Below are positions 18,043-26,810 of a DNA stretch of 64,000 nucleotides, piece by piece. Below the pieces are notes generated by a model. That model was not told the DNA's origin. It worked only from the letters and a program-made list of their open reading frames with translations, and made no database searches. Both the position numbers and the translations under genes were made by a program. The stretch is taken from assembly GCA_963710815.1 (NCBI GenBank), contig CAVQCA010000059.1, forward strand, positions 1 to 64,000, written 5' to 3'. How positions within the stretch are numbered: the first letter of the stretch is position 1; every line of letters begins with the position of its first letter. This DNA comes from CAVQCA01 sp963710815 (lineage in GTDB: Bacteria; Pseudomonadota; Gammaproteobacteria; UBA9214).

Positions 18043-19434
18043 CTAGATGACCTTTGAAAACCGGTTGTTCTGGCCGCCGCCCTTGAGGTAGTGGTCAAAG
18101 ACCATGCAGATGTTGCGCACCAGCAGCCGGCCGGCCGGCAGGACTTCCAGTGCCTTCTCATCGAGTTTCAGCAGGCCATCGGTCTGCATCTGCCGCAGGC
18201 CGGCGATTTCCGCCCTGAATTTTTCCGGAAAGCTGATACGCCACTTTTTCTCGACTGCGGGGATGTCGAGGAAGAAGTTGCACATGATATGCATGATGAT
18301 ATCGCGTCGCAGCAGGTCGTCCGGCGTCACCTCGAAGCCGCGGTCGATTGGCAGGCGGCCGGCATCGATCATGCGGTAATACGCCTCGAGATCGCGTACA
18401 TTCTGGCTGAAGCTGTCGCACACCTTGCTGATGGCCGACACCCCCATGCTGACCAGGTCACAGTCCGCATGGGTCGAATAGCCCTGAAAATTTCGCTGCA
18501 GCGTGCCGTTGCGCTGCGCGACGGCCAGCTCGTCATCCGGTTTTGCGAAATGATCCATGCCGATGTACACGTAGCCGGAATCCGACAGAAATTCGATGGT
18601 GCGCTGCAGGATATCGAGCTTTTCGTCCGCTGACGGCAGGTCGGCCTCGTCGATGCGGCGCTGCGGCTTGAAGCGCTGCGGCAGGTGGGCGTAGTTGTAG
18701 ACCGCCAGCCGGTCCGGGGCGATCTCAACGACATGCCGCAGGGTCTCCTCGAAACTCTGCACGCTCTGGAAGGGCAGGCCGTACATCAGGTCGACATTGA
18801 TCGACGAGTAGCCGAGTTCCCGCGCCGCCATGGCGACCTTGCGGGTCTGTTCCTCGCTCTGGATCCTGTTGACGGCCTTCTGCACCCGTGGATCGAGATC
18901 CTGCACGCCGAAACTGACGCGGTTGAACCCCGCCTGGCGCAGCGCCTTGAGTTTGGCGTAGTCGGCGGAACGCGGGTCGATCTCGATGGAGAATTCACCG
19001 CTGTCGTTGGCGGCGAGGGTAAAGTGCTGCCCGATTCTTTCCATCAGGGCGCGCATCTGGCCGGTCTCCAGGAACGTCGGCGTGCCGCCGCCCCAGTGCA
19101 GTTGTTCGACCGCGCGGTCGCGGTCGAACAATTTTCCCTGCATGGCGATTTCGCGGTAGAGGTGATCCAGATACTCCGTGGCGCGGGTATGGTTCTTGGT
19201 GACTACCTTGTTGCAGGCGCAGTAAAAGCACACCGTGTCGCAGAAGGGGATATGGATGTAGATCGACAGCGGTCGGGGAATCGGATCCTCGTTGCTGTGG
19301 CGCGCCCAGAGCACATAGTCCGTTTCGCTGATGCCGTCATGGAACTGGGCCGCGGTCGGGTAGGAGGTGTAGCGAGGACCCGACTGGTCGTAGCGGCGTA
19401 TCAATCCGACGTCGAAAACAATGCGTTGTTTCAT
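18043..19434 (-). CDS. hemN: Oxygen-independent coproporphyrinogen III oxidase HemN
   Basis: HemN is the radical-SAM enzyme that decarboxylates coproporphyrinogen III in heme synthesis without oxygen. The 463-residue product has the CxxxCxxC cluster motif (FCDTVCFYC), the HemN N-terminus RYDQSGPRYTSYPTA, GGGTPTFL, GVQDLDPRVQKAVNR and a C-terminal HemN domain. ATG 19434 gives the canonical start. A perfect FNR box lies 170 bases upstream and the fnr gene is next door, consistent with anaerobic induction. Confidence 0.96.
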   Translation of the reverse strand: MKQRIVFDVGLIRRYDQSGPRYTSYPTAAQFHDGISETDYVLWARHSNEDPIPRPLSIYIHIPFCDTVCFYCACNKVVTKNHTRATEYLDHLYREIAMQGKLFDRDRAVEQLHWGGGTPTFLETGQMRALMERIGQHFTLAANDSGEFSIEIDPRSADYAKLKALRQAGFNRVSFGVQDLDPRVQKAVNRIQSEEQTRKVAMAARELGYSSINVDLMYGLPFQSVQSFEETLRHVVEIAPDRLAVYNYAHLPQRFKPQRRIDEADLPSADEKLDILQRTIEFLSDSGYVYIGMDHFAKPDDELAVAQRNGTLQRNFQGYSTHADCDLVSMGVSAISKVCDSFSQNVRDLEAYYRMIDAGRLPIDRGFEVTPDDLLRRDIIMHIMCNFFLDIPAVEKKWRISFPEKFRAEIAGLRQMQTDGLLKLDEKALEVLPAGRLLVRNICMVFDHYLKGGGQNNRFSKVI

Positions 19435-19603
19435 GTCTAAGAGTGAATTTCTTGTCAGCCTGTAGGGTTTTTGTGCCCGTGTGGGAACGCCGCACGGCGT
19501 GTGACGGCTCTTGTTATTGACGTGGTTCCTATGGCCATTTCGTGACAGCCGCAAACACACCTGATCAAGTGCCTATTTTTATACCGATTTCACGGTGCGG
19601 GAA

Positions 19604-19617
19604 TTGATATGGATCAA
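19604..19617. promoter_or_regulatory. Perfect FNR box upstream of hemN
   Basis: TTGAT-ATGG-ATCAA is an exact palindromic FNR/ANR consensus. It lies in the gap between the divergent-side end of a transporter gene and hemN. hemN is the only gene starting from this gap, so the site most likely activates hemN. The distance to the start codon (about 170 bases) implies a long leader if it is a class II site. Confidence 0.85.
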
Positions 19618-19742
19618 TGCCGGCGTGTTTTGCCGCTGACCGGATCCCGTCGATTCACACGATAATCGGCAGCGACGGACCCAAAACCGCTGCAGACCCG
19701 AGAAGTTAGCGTCCATGCCGCTTGCGGGCAGTTGGCGCGCCC

Positions 19743-21068
19743 TCAGGAGAAAAAACCGAAAAAGAGCGTGAATACCAGGCTGGCGATAGCAAGACCGGCC
19801 AGCATGATGGGAAACCCGCGACGCAGCCACAACCCGGGGGTGATGCGCGACCCGGGAATGCCGCAGCGTTCCGACTCGCTGACGCAGATGATATTGGCGG
19901 TCGCGCCGATATGGGATCCGTTCCCGCCCAGCCCCACCCCCAGCGCCAGCGCCCACCACATCGGGGTGATGTTCACGCCCTTGGTCTCCAGGCTGAGCAC
20001 GATCGGGATCATGGTGACCGTGAAAGGAATGTTATCGATGATCGCGCTGAGCAGTGCCGCGATCCACATCAGCAACAGGCAACTGATCAGCAGCAGTTCG
20101 GGATCGCTGGCCACGGATGCCAGGTGCTGTCCGATCAGCGCCAGCAACCCGGAGCCCTGCACGCCGCCGACGATGACGAACAGTGCGGCAAAGAACATCA
20201 ACACCGGCCAGTCAACGTTTTTAAACAGGGAATTCGGCTCTGGCTGGCTGAGCATCAGGACCAGGGCCAGACCGATGAACGTCGCATAGGAGGGATACAG
20301 GTGCAGATGATGGTGCACGAAAAACAGCGCGATGATCACCGCCAGGCCTATCAGGCCGCGTTTAAGTCCCGCGGGGTCGGTGATGGCGCGGCTCTCGTCG
20401 AGGTCGACCACGCCGGTGAAGGAGTCCGGGGGCGTCAGTTCCGTGCGGAACCGGAACAGCAGCAAGGCAATCGTGCCGCACCAGATTACCGCCACCGGCG
20501 GCGCCATGTGCAGCAGGAAGCGATTGAAGTCGATGCCGGCGGCGCTGCTGATCATGATGTTTGGCGGGTCGCCGACCAGGGTGGCAATGCCCCCGATATT
20601 GGACATCATCGCTTCCGCCATCAGGTAAGGCAAGGGATTCAGTCCGACCATCCGGCAAATCAGCACGGTGAGCGGGGCGAAGACGATGACCGTCGTGACG
20701 TTGTCCAGAAACATGCTGACGATGCTCACAACGAGGGAAAGGCTGATCAGCAAATGGCGGGGCCGGCTGGCAGTTCGCTTGGCGATGCGTATCGCCAGGT
20801 ATTCGAACCCGCCGGTGTGACGCAGAATGGCCACCAACATCATCATGCCACCAAGCAGTAGCATGGTGTTGGCATCGATCGCCTGAATGGCCTGTTCCTG
20901 GGAGTAAAAGCCCCCGTACATGCCGATGCCCACCATGACGACCGCCCCGACTATCGCCGCATGCACGCGGTGTATCACCTCGGCGAAGATCAGGGCGTAG
21001 GCGGCGAGAAGTACCAGGCCCGATACGATCATCGGGCCTGACAGCGTGACGTGGCTGGATTCCAGCAT
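19743..21068 (-). CDS. ArsB/NhaD-type membrane transporter
   Basis: The 441-residue product is an ion-transporter superfamily membrane protein with about 11-12 hydrophobic helices. It contains the paired signature loops FLDNVTTVIVFAPLTVLI and AIIDNIPFTVTMIPIV, plus GGIATLVGDPPNIMI and GNGSHIGATANII. These are typical of the ArsB/NhaD/SLC13-like group that moves arsenite, sodium/proton or anions. The exact substrate cannot be read from sequence. It is co-oriented with the CBS protein gene 9 bases upstream, which may sense the transported ion or energy charge. Confidence 0.85.
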   Translation of the reverse strand: MLESSHVTLSGPMIVSGLVLLAAYALIFAEVIHRVHAAIVGAVVMVGIGMYGGFYSQEQAIQAIDANTMLLLGGMMMLVAILRHTGGFEYLAIRIAKRTASRPRHLLISLSLVVSIVSMFLDNVTTVIVFAPLTVLICRMVGLNPLPYLMAEAMMSNIGGIATLVGDPPNIMISSAAGIDFNRFLLHMAPPVAVIWCGTIALLLFRFRTELTPPDSFTGVVDLDESRAITDPAGLKRGLIGLAVIIALFFVHHHLHLYPSYATFIGLALVLMLSQPEPNSLFKNVDWPVLMFFAALFVIVGGVQGSGLLALIGQHLASVASDPELLLISCLLLMWIAALLSAIIDNIPFTVTMIPIVLSLETKGVNITPMWWALALGVGLGGNGSHIGATANIICVSESERCGIPGSRITPGLWLRRGFPIMLAGLAIASLVFTLFFGFFS

Positions 21069-21077
21069 CGCGTACGC

Positions 21078-21530
21078 TCAGTCCGAGAACTCGAGCATGC
21101 GCCTGGCGATCGCCCATATCGTGACCACTCCCAGATAGTGGCCTTGATGGTCGATGACAAACAGATAGTTGGTGGTGTGTCTCTCCATGAGCGCCACGGC
21201 GGTGGCGACCGCGCAACCGGGGCTGATCCGGGCGACCTCATACTTGACGAAGGGCTGCAGCGGCAGGTCCAGCAACTGCGGCGCATGCTCCGCGGAAACC
21301 ACCAGGCATCCCGGGGTATCGCCCAGCAGGTCGGCATACCTCACCATGACATCCGGAATACAGGCCCGACGCAGGGTTTCACGGATGGAGAAGCGCCCGA
21401 CGACCTTGCCGTGCTCGTCCACGTACGGGATACCGGGTACGGCGCATTGCAGGCACTCCCTGAAACCCTCGCGCACGACCATACCGCCGCGGGCGACCCC
21501 CGTGTGTGTCATGACATTTTTCAATTCCAT
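21078..21530 (-). CDS. CBS-domain protein
   Basis: A 150-residue protein made of two CBS motifs: one from residue 1 (VMTHTGVARGGMVVREG, then VPGIPYVDEHGKVVGRFSIRE) and a second near the end (RHTTNYLFVIDHQGHYLGVVTIW). CBS pairs bind adenine nucleotides. The nine-base gap to the transporter gene indicates one operon, so it may regulate that transporter. This is inference from position. Confidence 0.85.
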   Translation of the reverse strand: MELKNVMTHTGVARGGMVVREGFRECLQCAVPGIPYVDEHGKVVGRFSIRETLRRACIPDVMVRYADLLGDTPGCLVVSAEHAPQLLDLPLQPFVKYEVARISPGCAVATAVALMERHTTNYLFVIDHQGHYLGVVTIWAIARRMLEFSD

Positions 21531-21579
21531 TCGAAAGGTCCTCGAGGGTGGGCCATCTGCAGGCCTCTCCGGCAGGCGT

Positions 21580-21786
21580 TTACGGAGGTTTGCGTTCCGG
21601 ATATCCGCTTTCGCGCAGGGCGGCCGTGAGTTTGTCCCTTATCCCCTCATCGGCCGTGACGGTGACACGGCCGGTGGTGATATCGACCTCGACCTCATGT
21701 ACGCCGCTGATCCGGCCGAGTGCATCCTTGATGGTGCTGGCGCATCCCCCGCACTTGATGTTTTCCGCATCGATAATGTATTGCAT
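21580..21786 (-). CDS. Heavy-metal-associated (CopZ-like) chaperone
   Basis: The 68-residue product is a single HMA ferredoxin-like domain (MQYIIDAENIKCGGCASTIKDAL, then VHEVEVDITTGRVTV). The metal loop reads KCGGC instead of the usual MTCGHC, keeping both cysteines. Such proteins ferry copper or similar soft metals. It precedes the CBS and transporter genes on the same strand, and a copper ATPase is 13 kb away. Confidence 0.88.
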   Translation of the reverse strand: MQYIIDAENIKCGGCASTIKDALGRISGVHEVEVDITTGRVTVTADEGIRDKLTAALRESGYPERKPP

Positions 21787-21957
21787 CGCTGTTTCCCGAC
21801 AGGCTCCCGGTGAGAAATGCAGGCTGTGGTTGATTCTACGAAATTTCCGCGGGCAAGGGCATATTCAATCACCCGATCCAGGCCCGGGCCGGCGACGTTG
21901 ACCGGAATGTCTACGGATAGCGTACGCTGTAGCCAGTGTCTGTCATAAACACCGAGT

Positions 21958-22075
21958 TCACCGCAAAGGCGCAAGGACGCAGGGAATTCTTCAATGAAAT
22001 CAATTGAACACTTTGCTTTCTTTCGGCAACTGCTCCTGGCTCCTGCATCCCTGCAGTCGTGCGCCTTTGCGGTGA
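21958..22075. repeat. Dispersed inverted repeat, family 2
   Basis: Arms TTCACCGCAAAGGCGCA and TGCGCCTTTGCGGTGA enclose a longer interior. The AT-rich core (ATGAAATCAATTGAACACTT) is the reverse complement of the core of the 14706-14788 copy. Confidence 0.75.
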
Positions 22076-22192
22076 GTCCATTTCTTTATGGACAGACACT
22101 GGCCAGGATCCACGAATGGTATAACTCCGGCGGAACCGGGAGCCCGTCGGTTGGTGAGGGGCGATGGGCAGTGCTCACGCCAGCACACGACT

Positions 22193-22214
22193 GCAGGGAG
22201 AAGGTGAGACCGGG
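22193..22214. repeat. Partial copy of the 6113-6264 element
   Basis: Twenty-two bases identical, in inverted orientation, to 6206-6227. Similarity continues weakly for about 40 bases (GGCTGGCCCGGGC against GGCTGGCCTGGGC). Flanking terminal arms are not preserved. Confidence 0.65.
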
Positions 22215-22540
22215 TACCGGTTGAGCGGCTGGCCCGGGCAATGCATGAGGCATGGGTACCAAAAGCAGGCGCCTCAGGCGAGACATGGAGCAATTACCAG
22301 GTAGCTCAACCCCAAGTCCTACAGGCGTGCGGGATTCAAGGGTCGCCATCGAAAATGTCTCTATTTCAATGTCCTCCGGCGGCGGTTCCCGCATACCTGT
22401 CCTCACCGGGAGGTGAATCCGGTAGTATTGGACACCCATTAATTGACGTATGATTAAATAAAGATTATTAACTATATGGGCAGGAGCAGAGGGTATTTAC
22501 AATAAACGCCTGCTGACTATCAAACGAGGCAGTTTTACTC

Positions 22541-23074
22541 ATGAACGATACAAAACCAGTCAAGGAGAAGGATGAGGCTACGGATAGCCAGGGACGCAAG
22601 GATGAACTGGTACTGACTACAGATTCCATGGACAGGTTTGTCAAGGTCTTTGAGGCCAGCGCACGTCGTTGGGAGCTTGTGATTTATCCTACCATGCTGG
22701 CTTTCGTTATTCTGGCGGCCTATGGTTTTTTCCTTATCTATACATTGAGCCGCGATATCCACACACTTGCGGTAAATATGGACCCGGAAATGGGTGAGCA
22801 TCTGACGCACATCTCGGATAGTGTGGCCTACCTGTCGGAAAATGTACGTACCATGACCCGGCGTATGGACAGGATGACGAATTCCATTGATGATATTTCC
22901 GTCAAGATGAACGCGATGGAAAACCTTGATCCCATGCTGACGCATATCCGCAATATGGATGAGTCGATGCGCACTATGACGATTACCGGTGATCAGATGC
23001 GTAACGAGATCACCTATATGGGGCGCAATATCGGTCGTCCATTGTCAAAGATGAACAATTTTTTCCCCTGGTAA
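22541..23074 (+). CDS. Membrane-anchored coiled-coil protein, unknown
   Basis: The 177-residue product has a charged N-terminal 45 residues and one membrane helix (about 50-70, LVIYPTMLAFVILAAYGFF). A long periplasmic helical region follows, with regularly spaced Met and polar residues (HISDSVAYLSENVRTMTRRMDRM). The heptad-like spacing suggests a coiled coil, as in chemoreceptor or laminin-like modules, but no signalling domain is present. It is followed by a secreted coiled-coil protein gene, and the two may act together in the envelope. I do not recognise a named family. Confidence 0.75.
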   Translation: MNDTKPVKEKDEATDSQGRKDELVLTTDSMDRFVKVFEASARRWELVIYPTMLAFVILAAYGFFLIYTLSRDIHTLAVNMDPEMGEHLTHISDSVAYLSENVRTMTRRMDRMTNSIDDISVKMNAMENLDPMLTHIRNMDESMRTMTITGDQMRNEITYMGRNIGRPLSKMNNFFPW

Positions 23075-23227
23075 AACCGGAGATCCATTAAATCACCCTG
23101 GTGGTTTTCGGGCGCCGACAAGCGCCGGTGGCGTGGTTCCGGTCAGTTGGATATAGTAGTGAAGGCAGTGAAATATTTCTTACGTTCTGACTGAATCAAG
23201 ATAAGAAACTATAAGAGGAGAGAGCAA

Positions 23228-24070
23228 ATGTTGGAAAAAGCGTTGCTTGTGTCGCTGTTATCCGGGTGCTTCTGTCTGCAGCAGGCCATGGCGGAAGAGG
23301 TGCCACCCCCGACCGTAACCGAACAGGAACCGGCCGCATCCACACCGGTGATATCACCGCACACCTTGTCGGCACCCGAAGCACCGGTACCGCCAGCCGC
23401 CGTGCCTGCACCACCCGCCACCGCGTCCCCACCACCAGCCGCCGTGCCCGCACCATCCGCTACCGTGCCCCCACCGCCAGCCGCCGTGCCTGCACCGCTG
23501 GGAATTCTGCCACCCGGCGTTGCTTCCGATAAGCCATCGCAAAGCATGGAACAGGAGATGGAACAGCGTATCAAGGCCTATCGTGAGCTTTATGACGCCA
23601 GAAAGGTGGAAACACTCAAACGCCTTGAAGAAGCGCGCCGGCGTTACGAGGCCAGGCAGAATGCTTACGCGGAAAAAGTCGAGGCCTATCTGAAGCAGCG
23701 CGAGGAACGATTTGAGCAAATGGCCAGGCATTACGACGAACAGCGCCAGAGCATCGCCACGGAGCGTGATTATCTTGTCGATCATCAAAAGGAACTGCTG
23801 CAAATGGCCCTTGATCGCAAGGAAGTCATGATCAAGAGGCAGGAAGATCTGCGCAATGAAGCGGAGCAGAGGAAGGCGCGTATGGCCGCATACCTCTCCA
23901 CCATGGAGGATATGACACCACAGGAGCGGCACAACTACATCAGCCAGCACTACCAGGAAATGTTCGAGCGCGCGGATGAATCATCTTCGGGTGCGTATCC
24001 TGCCGGGCCGCCGGGCGGGCCGCGTTACGGCGAGAATCCCTACGCCAGGGTTCCCGCGTCGCCCCAGTGA
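23228..24070 (+). CDS. Secreted Pro/Ala-rich coiled-coil protein, unknown
   Basis: The 280-residue product has a signal peptide (about residues 1-22, ending QAMA). A low-complexity segment (about 25-98) of PPPAAVPAPPAT-type repeats follows. Next is a highly charged helix (about 105-235) rich in Glu, Arg and Gln, and then a Gly/Pro/Tyr tail. The coiled-coil part and tail resemble the protein at 55509, which suggests a paralogue of an envelope or sulfur-globule associated protein. An AGAGGAGAGAGCAA ribosome site precedes the start. Confidence 0.75.
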   Translation: MLEKALLVSLLSGCFCLQQAMAEEVPPPTVTEQEPAASTPVISPHTLSAPEAPVPPAAVPAPPATASPPPAAVPAPSATVPPPPAAVPAPLGILPPGVASDKPSQSMEQEMEQRIKAYRELYDARKVETLKRLEEARRRYEARQNAYAEKVEAYLKQREERFEQMARHYDEQRQSIATERDYLVDHQKELLQMALDRKEVMIKRQEDLRNEAEQRKARMAAYLSTMEDMTPQERHNYISQHYQEMFERADESSSGAYPAGPPGGPRYGENPYARVPASPQ

Positions 24071-24137
24071 TTACCTGACGTCATTTCAGGTATCCACCCC
24101 CACCCCGGGGCAGGCTGATCCTTGACCGGTTCAGGGT

Positions 24138-24171
24138 AAAAAAACGGGACGCCCGGTGAATCGGGCGTCCC
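24138..24171 (-). terminator. Rho-independent terminator of the CBS gene
   Basis: GGGACGCCCG (24146-24155) and CGGGCGTCCC (24162-24171) form a perfect 10-bp stem with a 6-base loop. On the minus strand the stem is followed by a run of seven T. It ends transcription from the CBS-domain gene starting at 24729 and may also block the convergent gene. Confidence 0.85.
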
Positions 24172-24255
24172 TGCCACTTCAATACCCGGAAACTCCGGCA
24201 GGATTCCGCTCGGTACGAATCCGTGCTTTTCGGGCATTTCACCGATGTCCCGTGC

Positions 24256-24729
24256 TCATTGCTGGTTTTTCGACCGGCTGTGGGCACGCTTCTTCTTTTC
24301 CTGTTCGCTCTCGCGAGAAGTCAGTTTTGCCAGTAGCGACAACTCCTCACTCAGCAGTGCGAGCATATCGTCGAGGGCCAGTATTCCCATGAGTGTCCCG
24401 GCGTCGGAAATCACGGGTACGCGCCGAACACCGCGGGCGCGCATGCGCTGAGCCGTGTCGAAGACGCTCTCCTGCTCCGTCACCTTCAACAGGGTATAAC
24501 TCATGATGTCACCCACCGTCACCTTCTCGATGTCCACCTTTTCGGCAATGACCTCAATCACGATGTCACGATCAGTAATGATGCCGACCGGTTCCAGGCG
24601 ACCGCCATGTGTTTCCACGACAACCAGGCTTCCTACATGATGGTCACGCATCAGCCTGGCGGCATCCGGTATGGTTGTCTCCCGGGTGGTGGTTACCACA
24701 TCGCGATTGCAGAGATCACCGGCTCTCAT
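24256..24729 (-). CDS. Two-CBS-domain protein
   Basis: The 157-residue product holds two CBS motifs (MRAGDLCNRDVVTTTRETTI, VGIITDRDIVIEV; then VGDIMSYTLLKVTEQES, VRRVPVISDAGTLMGIL) and a basic, Lys/Arg-rich tail. ATG 24729 follows GGAGG with good spacing; the open frame upstream lies in a repeat element. Such proteins usually bind AMP/ATP or SAM and modulate a partner; none is evident here. A terminator follows. Confidence 0.88.
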   Translation of the reverse strand: MRAGDLCNRDVVTTTRETTIPDAARLMRDHHVGSLVVVETHGGRLEPVGIITDRDIVIEVIAEKVDIEKVTVGDIMSYTLLKVTEQESVFDTAQRMRARGVRRVPVISDAGTLMGILALDDMLALLSEELSLLAKLTSRESEQEKKKRAHSRSKNQQ

Positions 24730-24792
24730 GAACGGCCTCCTGGTATGTATGAAGTTGTTTGTTGAACAGCTACATGAAACAAGTTTTCCATA

Positions 24793-24954
24793 GGAGCCTG
24801 TCGGACTTAGGATTGATCTACTGCGCTGGCGGGAGAGCGGCCCATAGTTCCCCGATATTTCGTTGCATAGAACCACTATGCGCCTCGATATCGTGAACCT
24901 CTGTGCTCGCTCTCCCACCATGCTCGCTACGATCACCCAAGTCCGACAGGCTCC
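24793..24954. repeat. MITE-like inverted-repeat element, family 3
   Basis: Left arm GGAGCCTGTCGGACTT (24793-24808) and right arm AAGTCCGACAGGCTCC (24939-24954) are exact reverse complements, with similarity extending inward to GATC. A nested pair (GGGAGAGCG and CGCTCTCCC) lies inside. The 162-base element has no gene. I recall similar arms from other sulfur-oxidising gammaproteobacteria, but this was not checked. Confidence 0.8.
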
Positions 24955-25122
24955 CAAGGCAGAATGGAACTGGTTCTTATATAGACCAACTGCTTGTTGA
25001 TCGATGTCACCGGCCTATGGTATAGCCATTGAGGCTGTTCTGCACCGTCTGTCTATTCGCGGTAAGCGGTCGTGGCCAGCCCGACGCCGGGGGGGCGAGA
25101 TGGGGTAAACAGGGGTGATAGT

Positions 25123-26709
25123 GTGCCACAAGACCAGAAGACCCTGATCCGCGCACTACAGGACCCTGCGTCTTATGACCACCCTGTCGGTGATATCAGC
25201 CTGGTCGAGACGCATATCTCGTGGGTAATTCTGACCGGCAGTATCGCCTACAAGATCAAGAAAGCCGTTAAATTCGGGTTTCTCGATTTCTCCACGCTGG
25301 AGAAGCGCCATTTCTACTGCGAGGAAGAGCTGCGGCTGAACCGGCGGTTTGCGCCGGATCTCTATCTCGATGTCATCGAAGTGACGGGCCAGGTGGAGCG
25401 ACCCGTGTTACAGGATGGAGGGCAACCGATAGAGTACGCCGTCAGGATGCGACAGTTTGCCCAGCAGGCCCTGTTAAGCCGCATGGCGGCGGATCACGCA
25501 CTGACCACGGGACACATCGATGAAATTACCGAACTGGTCTCGGTTATCCATGGCCGGGCGGCCGTTGCGGGCATCGACGAACCCTACGGTCGGCCCGGGG
25601 ATATTCATCACTGGGTCATGGAGAATTTTGAATACATCAGGCCGGTGCCGGAAGGCGTCTTGCAGCGGCAGCAGGTCGATCGCCTGGAACAGTGGTGCGA
25701 AAGGGAGTTTCGGGATAGACAGGGCATAATCAATGCCCGCAAGGACAAGGGCTTCGTCCGTGAATGCCATGGCGATCTGCATCTGGGAAATATGGTGCTG
25801 GTCGATGGCCGCATCACGCCCTTCGATTGTATCGAGTTCAATCCCGGTCTTCGCTGGATCGACGTCATGAGTGAAACCGCATTCCTGGTGATGGACCTGC
25901 AGGACCGTGGATATCCGGATCTGGCATACCGTTTCCTGAATGGCTATCTTCAGAAAAGCGGTGATTACGCCGGTGTCAGGATACTGCGCTACTACCTGGT
26001 TTACCGTGCGCTGGTTCGCGCCAAGGTCGCTGCCTTGCAGTTGCGGCAGGCGGTTGCAGCGAGCGGGGAGGCGAAAACCGCATGGGACGAATATGCCTCC
26101 TATGTGAAACTCTCCCGGTACTATGCCGGTTCATCCAGCCCCGCTCTGATTATTACCCATGGCGTCTCGGGTACGGGCAAGTCCTGGTATGCCCGACGGC
26201 TGGCCGTCAGTCAGCGTGCGATCCAGATCCGCTCCGATGTGGAGCGCAAGCGCCTGTACGGTTATCCAATGAATGCGGATACCGGATCCGGAATACGGAC
26301 AGGGATTTACTCCGCGGAAGCTGGCATGAAAACCTACGCGCGGCTCGCCGAACTGGCCACGTACGTGATTGAAGGCGGCTTCACCGCCGTCGTCGACGCG
26401 GCCTTCCTCAAGTATGCCGAACGCGATCGTTTCCGCGGGCTGGCCGCGCGACTCGGCGTGTCGTTCGTGCTGTTGAGTTTTACCGCGGATGAGAACACGC
26501 TCCGCGACAGGATCCGCGTACGGCAGGCCGCTGGCACCGATCCGTCCGAGGCCGGTATGGAAGTCCTGCAAGCCCAGCTCCGGTCACAGGAGCCGCTTCT
26601 GTCCGATGAGCGGGAGTATGCCATCATGGTCGAGGCGTCCGAAAACCCGCCGATTGCCGATATCATCAACCGGGTGGTGGCAAGAATGAACCCGGCGGCG
26701 GCCGGGTAA
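25123..26709 (+). CDS. Bifunctional aminoglycoside-phosphotransferase-like / AAA ATPase protein
   Basis: The 528-residue product has two parts. The N-terminal half resembles a kinase-like (APH/choline kinase fold) domain, with CHGDLHLGNMVLVDGRITPFDCIEFN as catalytic loop and DFG-like segment. The C-terminal half is a P-loop ATPase or gluconate-kinase-like domain, with HGVSGTGKSWYARRLA as Walker A and IRSDVERKRL downstream. This fusion is common in proteobacteria (COG0645/COG2187); its substrate is unknown. The GTG at 25123 is preferred because AGGGGTG precedes it; the frame is open 51 bases further upstream. Confidence 0.82.
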   Translation: MPQDQKTLIRALQDPASYDHPVGDISLVETHISWVILTGSIAYKIKKAVKFGFLDFSTLEKRHFYCEEELRLNRRFAPDLYLDVIEVTGQVERPVLQDGGQPIEYAVRMRQFAQQALLSRMAADHALTTGHIDEITELVSVIHGRAAVAGIDEPYGRPGDIHHWVMENFEYIRPVPEGVLQRQQVDRLEQWCEREFRDRQGIINARKDKGFVRECHGDLHLGNMVLVDGRITPFDCIEFNPGLRWIDVMSETAFLVMDLQDRGYPDLAYRFLNGYLQKSGDYAGVRILRYYLVYRALVRAKVAALQLRQAVAASGEAKTAWDEYASYVKLSRYYAGSSSPALIITHGVSGTGKSWYARRLAVSQRAIQIRSDVERKRLYGYPMNADTGSGIRTGIYSAEAGMKTYARLAELATYVIEGGFTAVVDAAFLKYAERDRFRGLAARLGVSFVLLSFTADENTLRDRIRVRQAAGTDPSEAGMEVLQAQLRSQEPLLSDEREYAIMVEASENPPIADIINRVVARMNPAAAG

Positions 26710-26810
26710 CCAGCGCCGCGGTTTTTTTACCGGAATAGCCGTCCGGTTTCACTGGTCAGGGACATCCGCAGGGGCCGATACAATTATGTCGAGGATGCGG
26801 CACGCACGCT

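Larger units (their letters stand above)
21787..22540. other. Repeat-rich intergenic stretch, no gene seen
   Basis: About 750 bases contain a family 2 inverted repeat and a partial copy of the 6113-6264 element. The remaining frames (for example a minus frame over 22086-22439) are Pro/Arg-rich shadows without a start signal. The last 80 bases are AT-rich and probably hold the promoter for the gene at 22541. Confidence 0.55.

Noticed and set aside
22086..22439. 117-codon minus-strand frame in the repeat-rich gap
   Set aside because: It covers a partial repeat element and has no start signal or recognisable domain.
23340..23520. GC-rich tandem-like repeats
   Set aside because: They encode the Pro/Ala repeats of the secreted protein in frame.
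24997..25010. FNR-like site TTGAT-CGAT-GTCAC before the kinase-like gene
   Set aside because: Two mismatches to the consensus and no functional link, so chance is likely.
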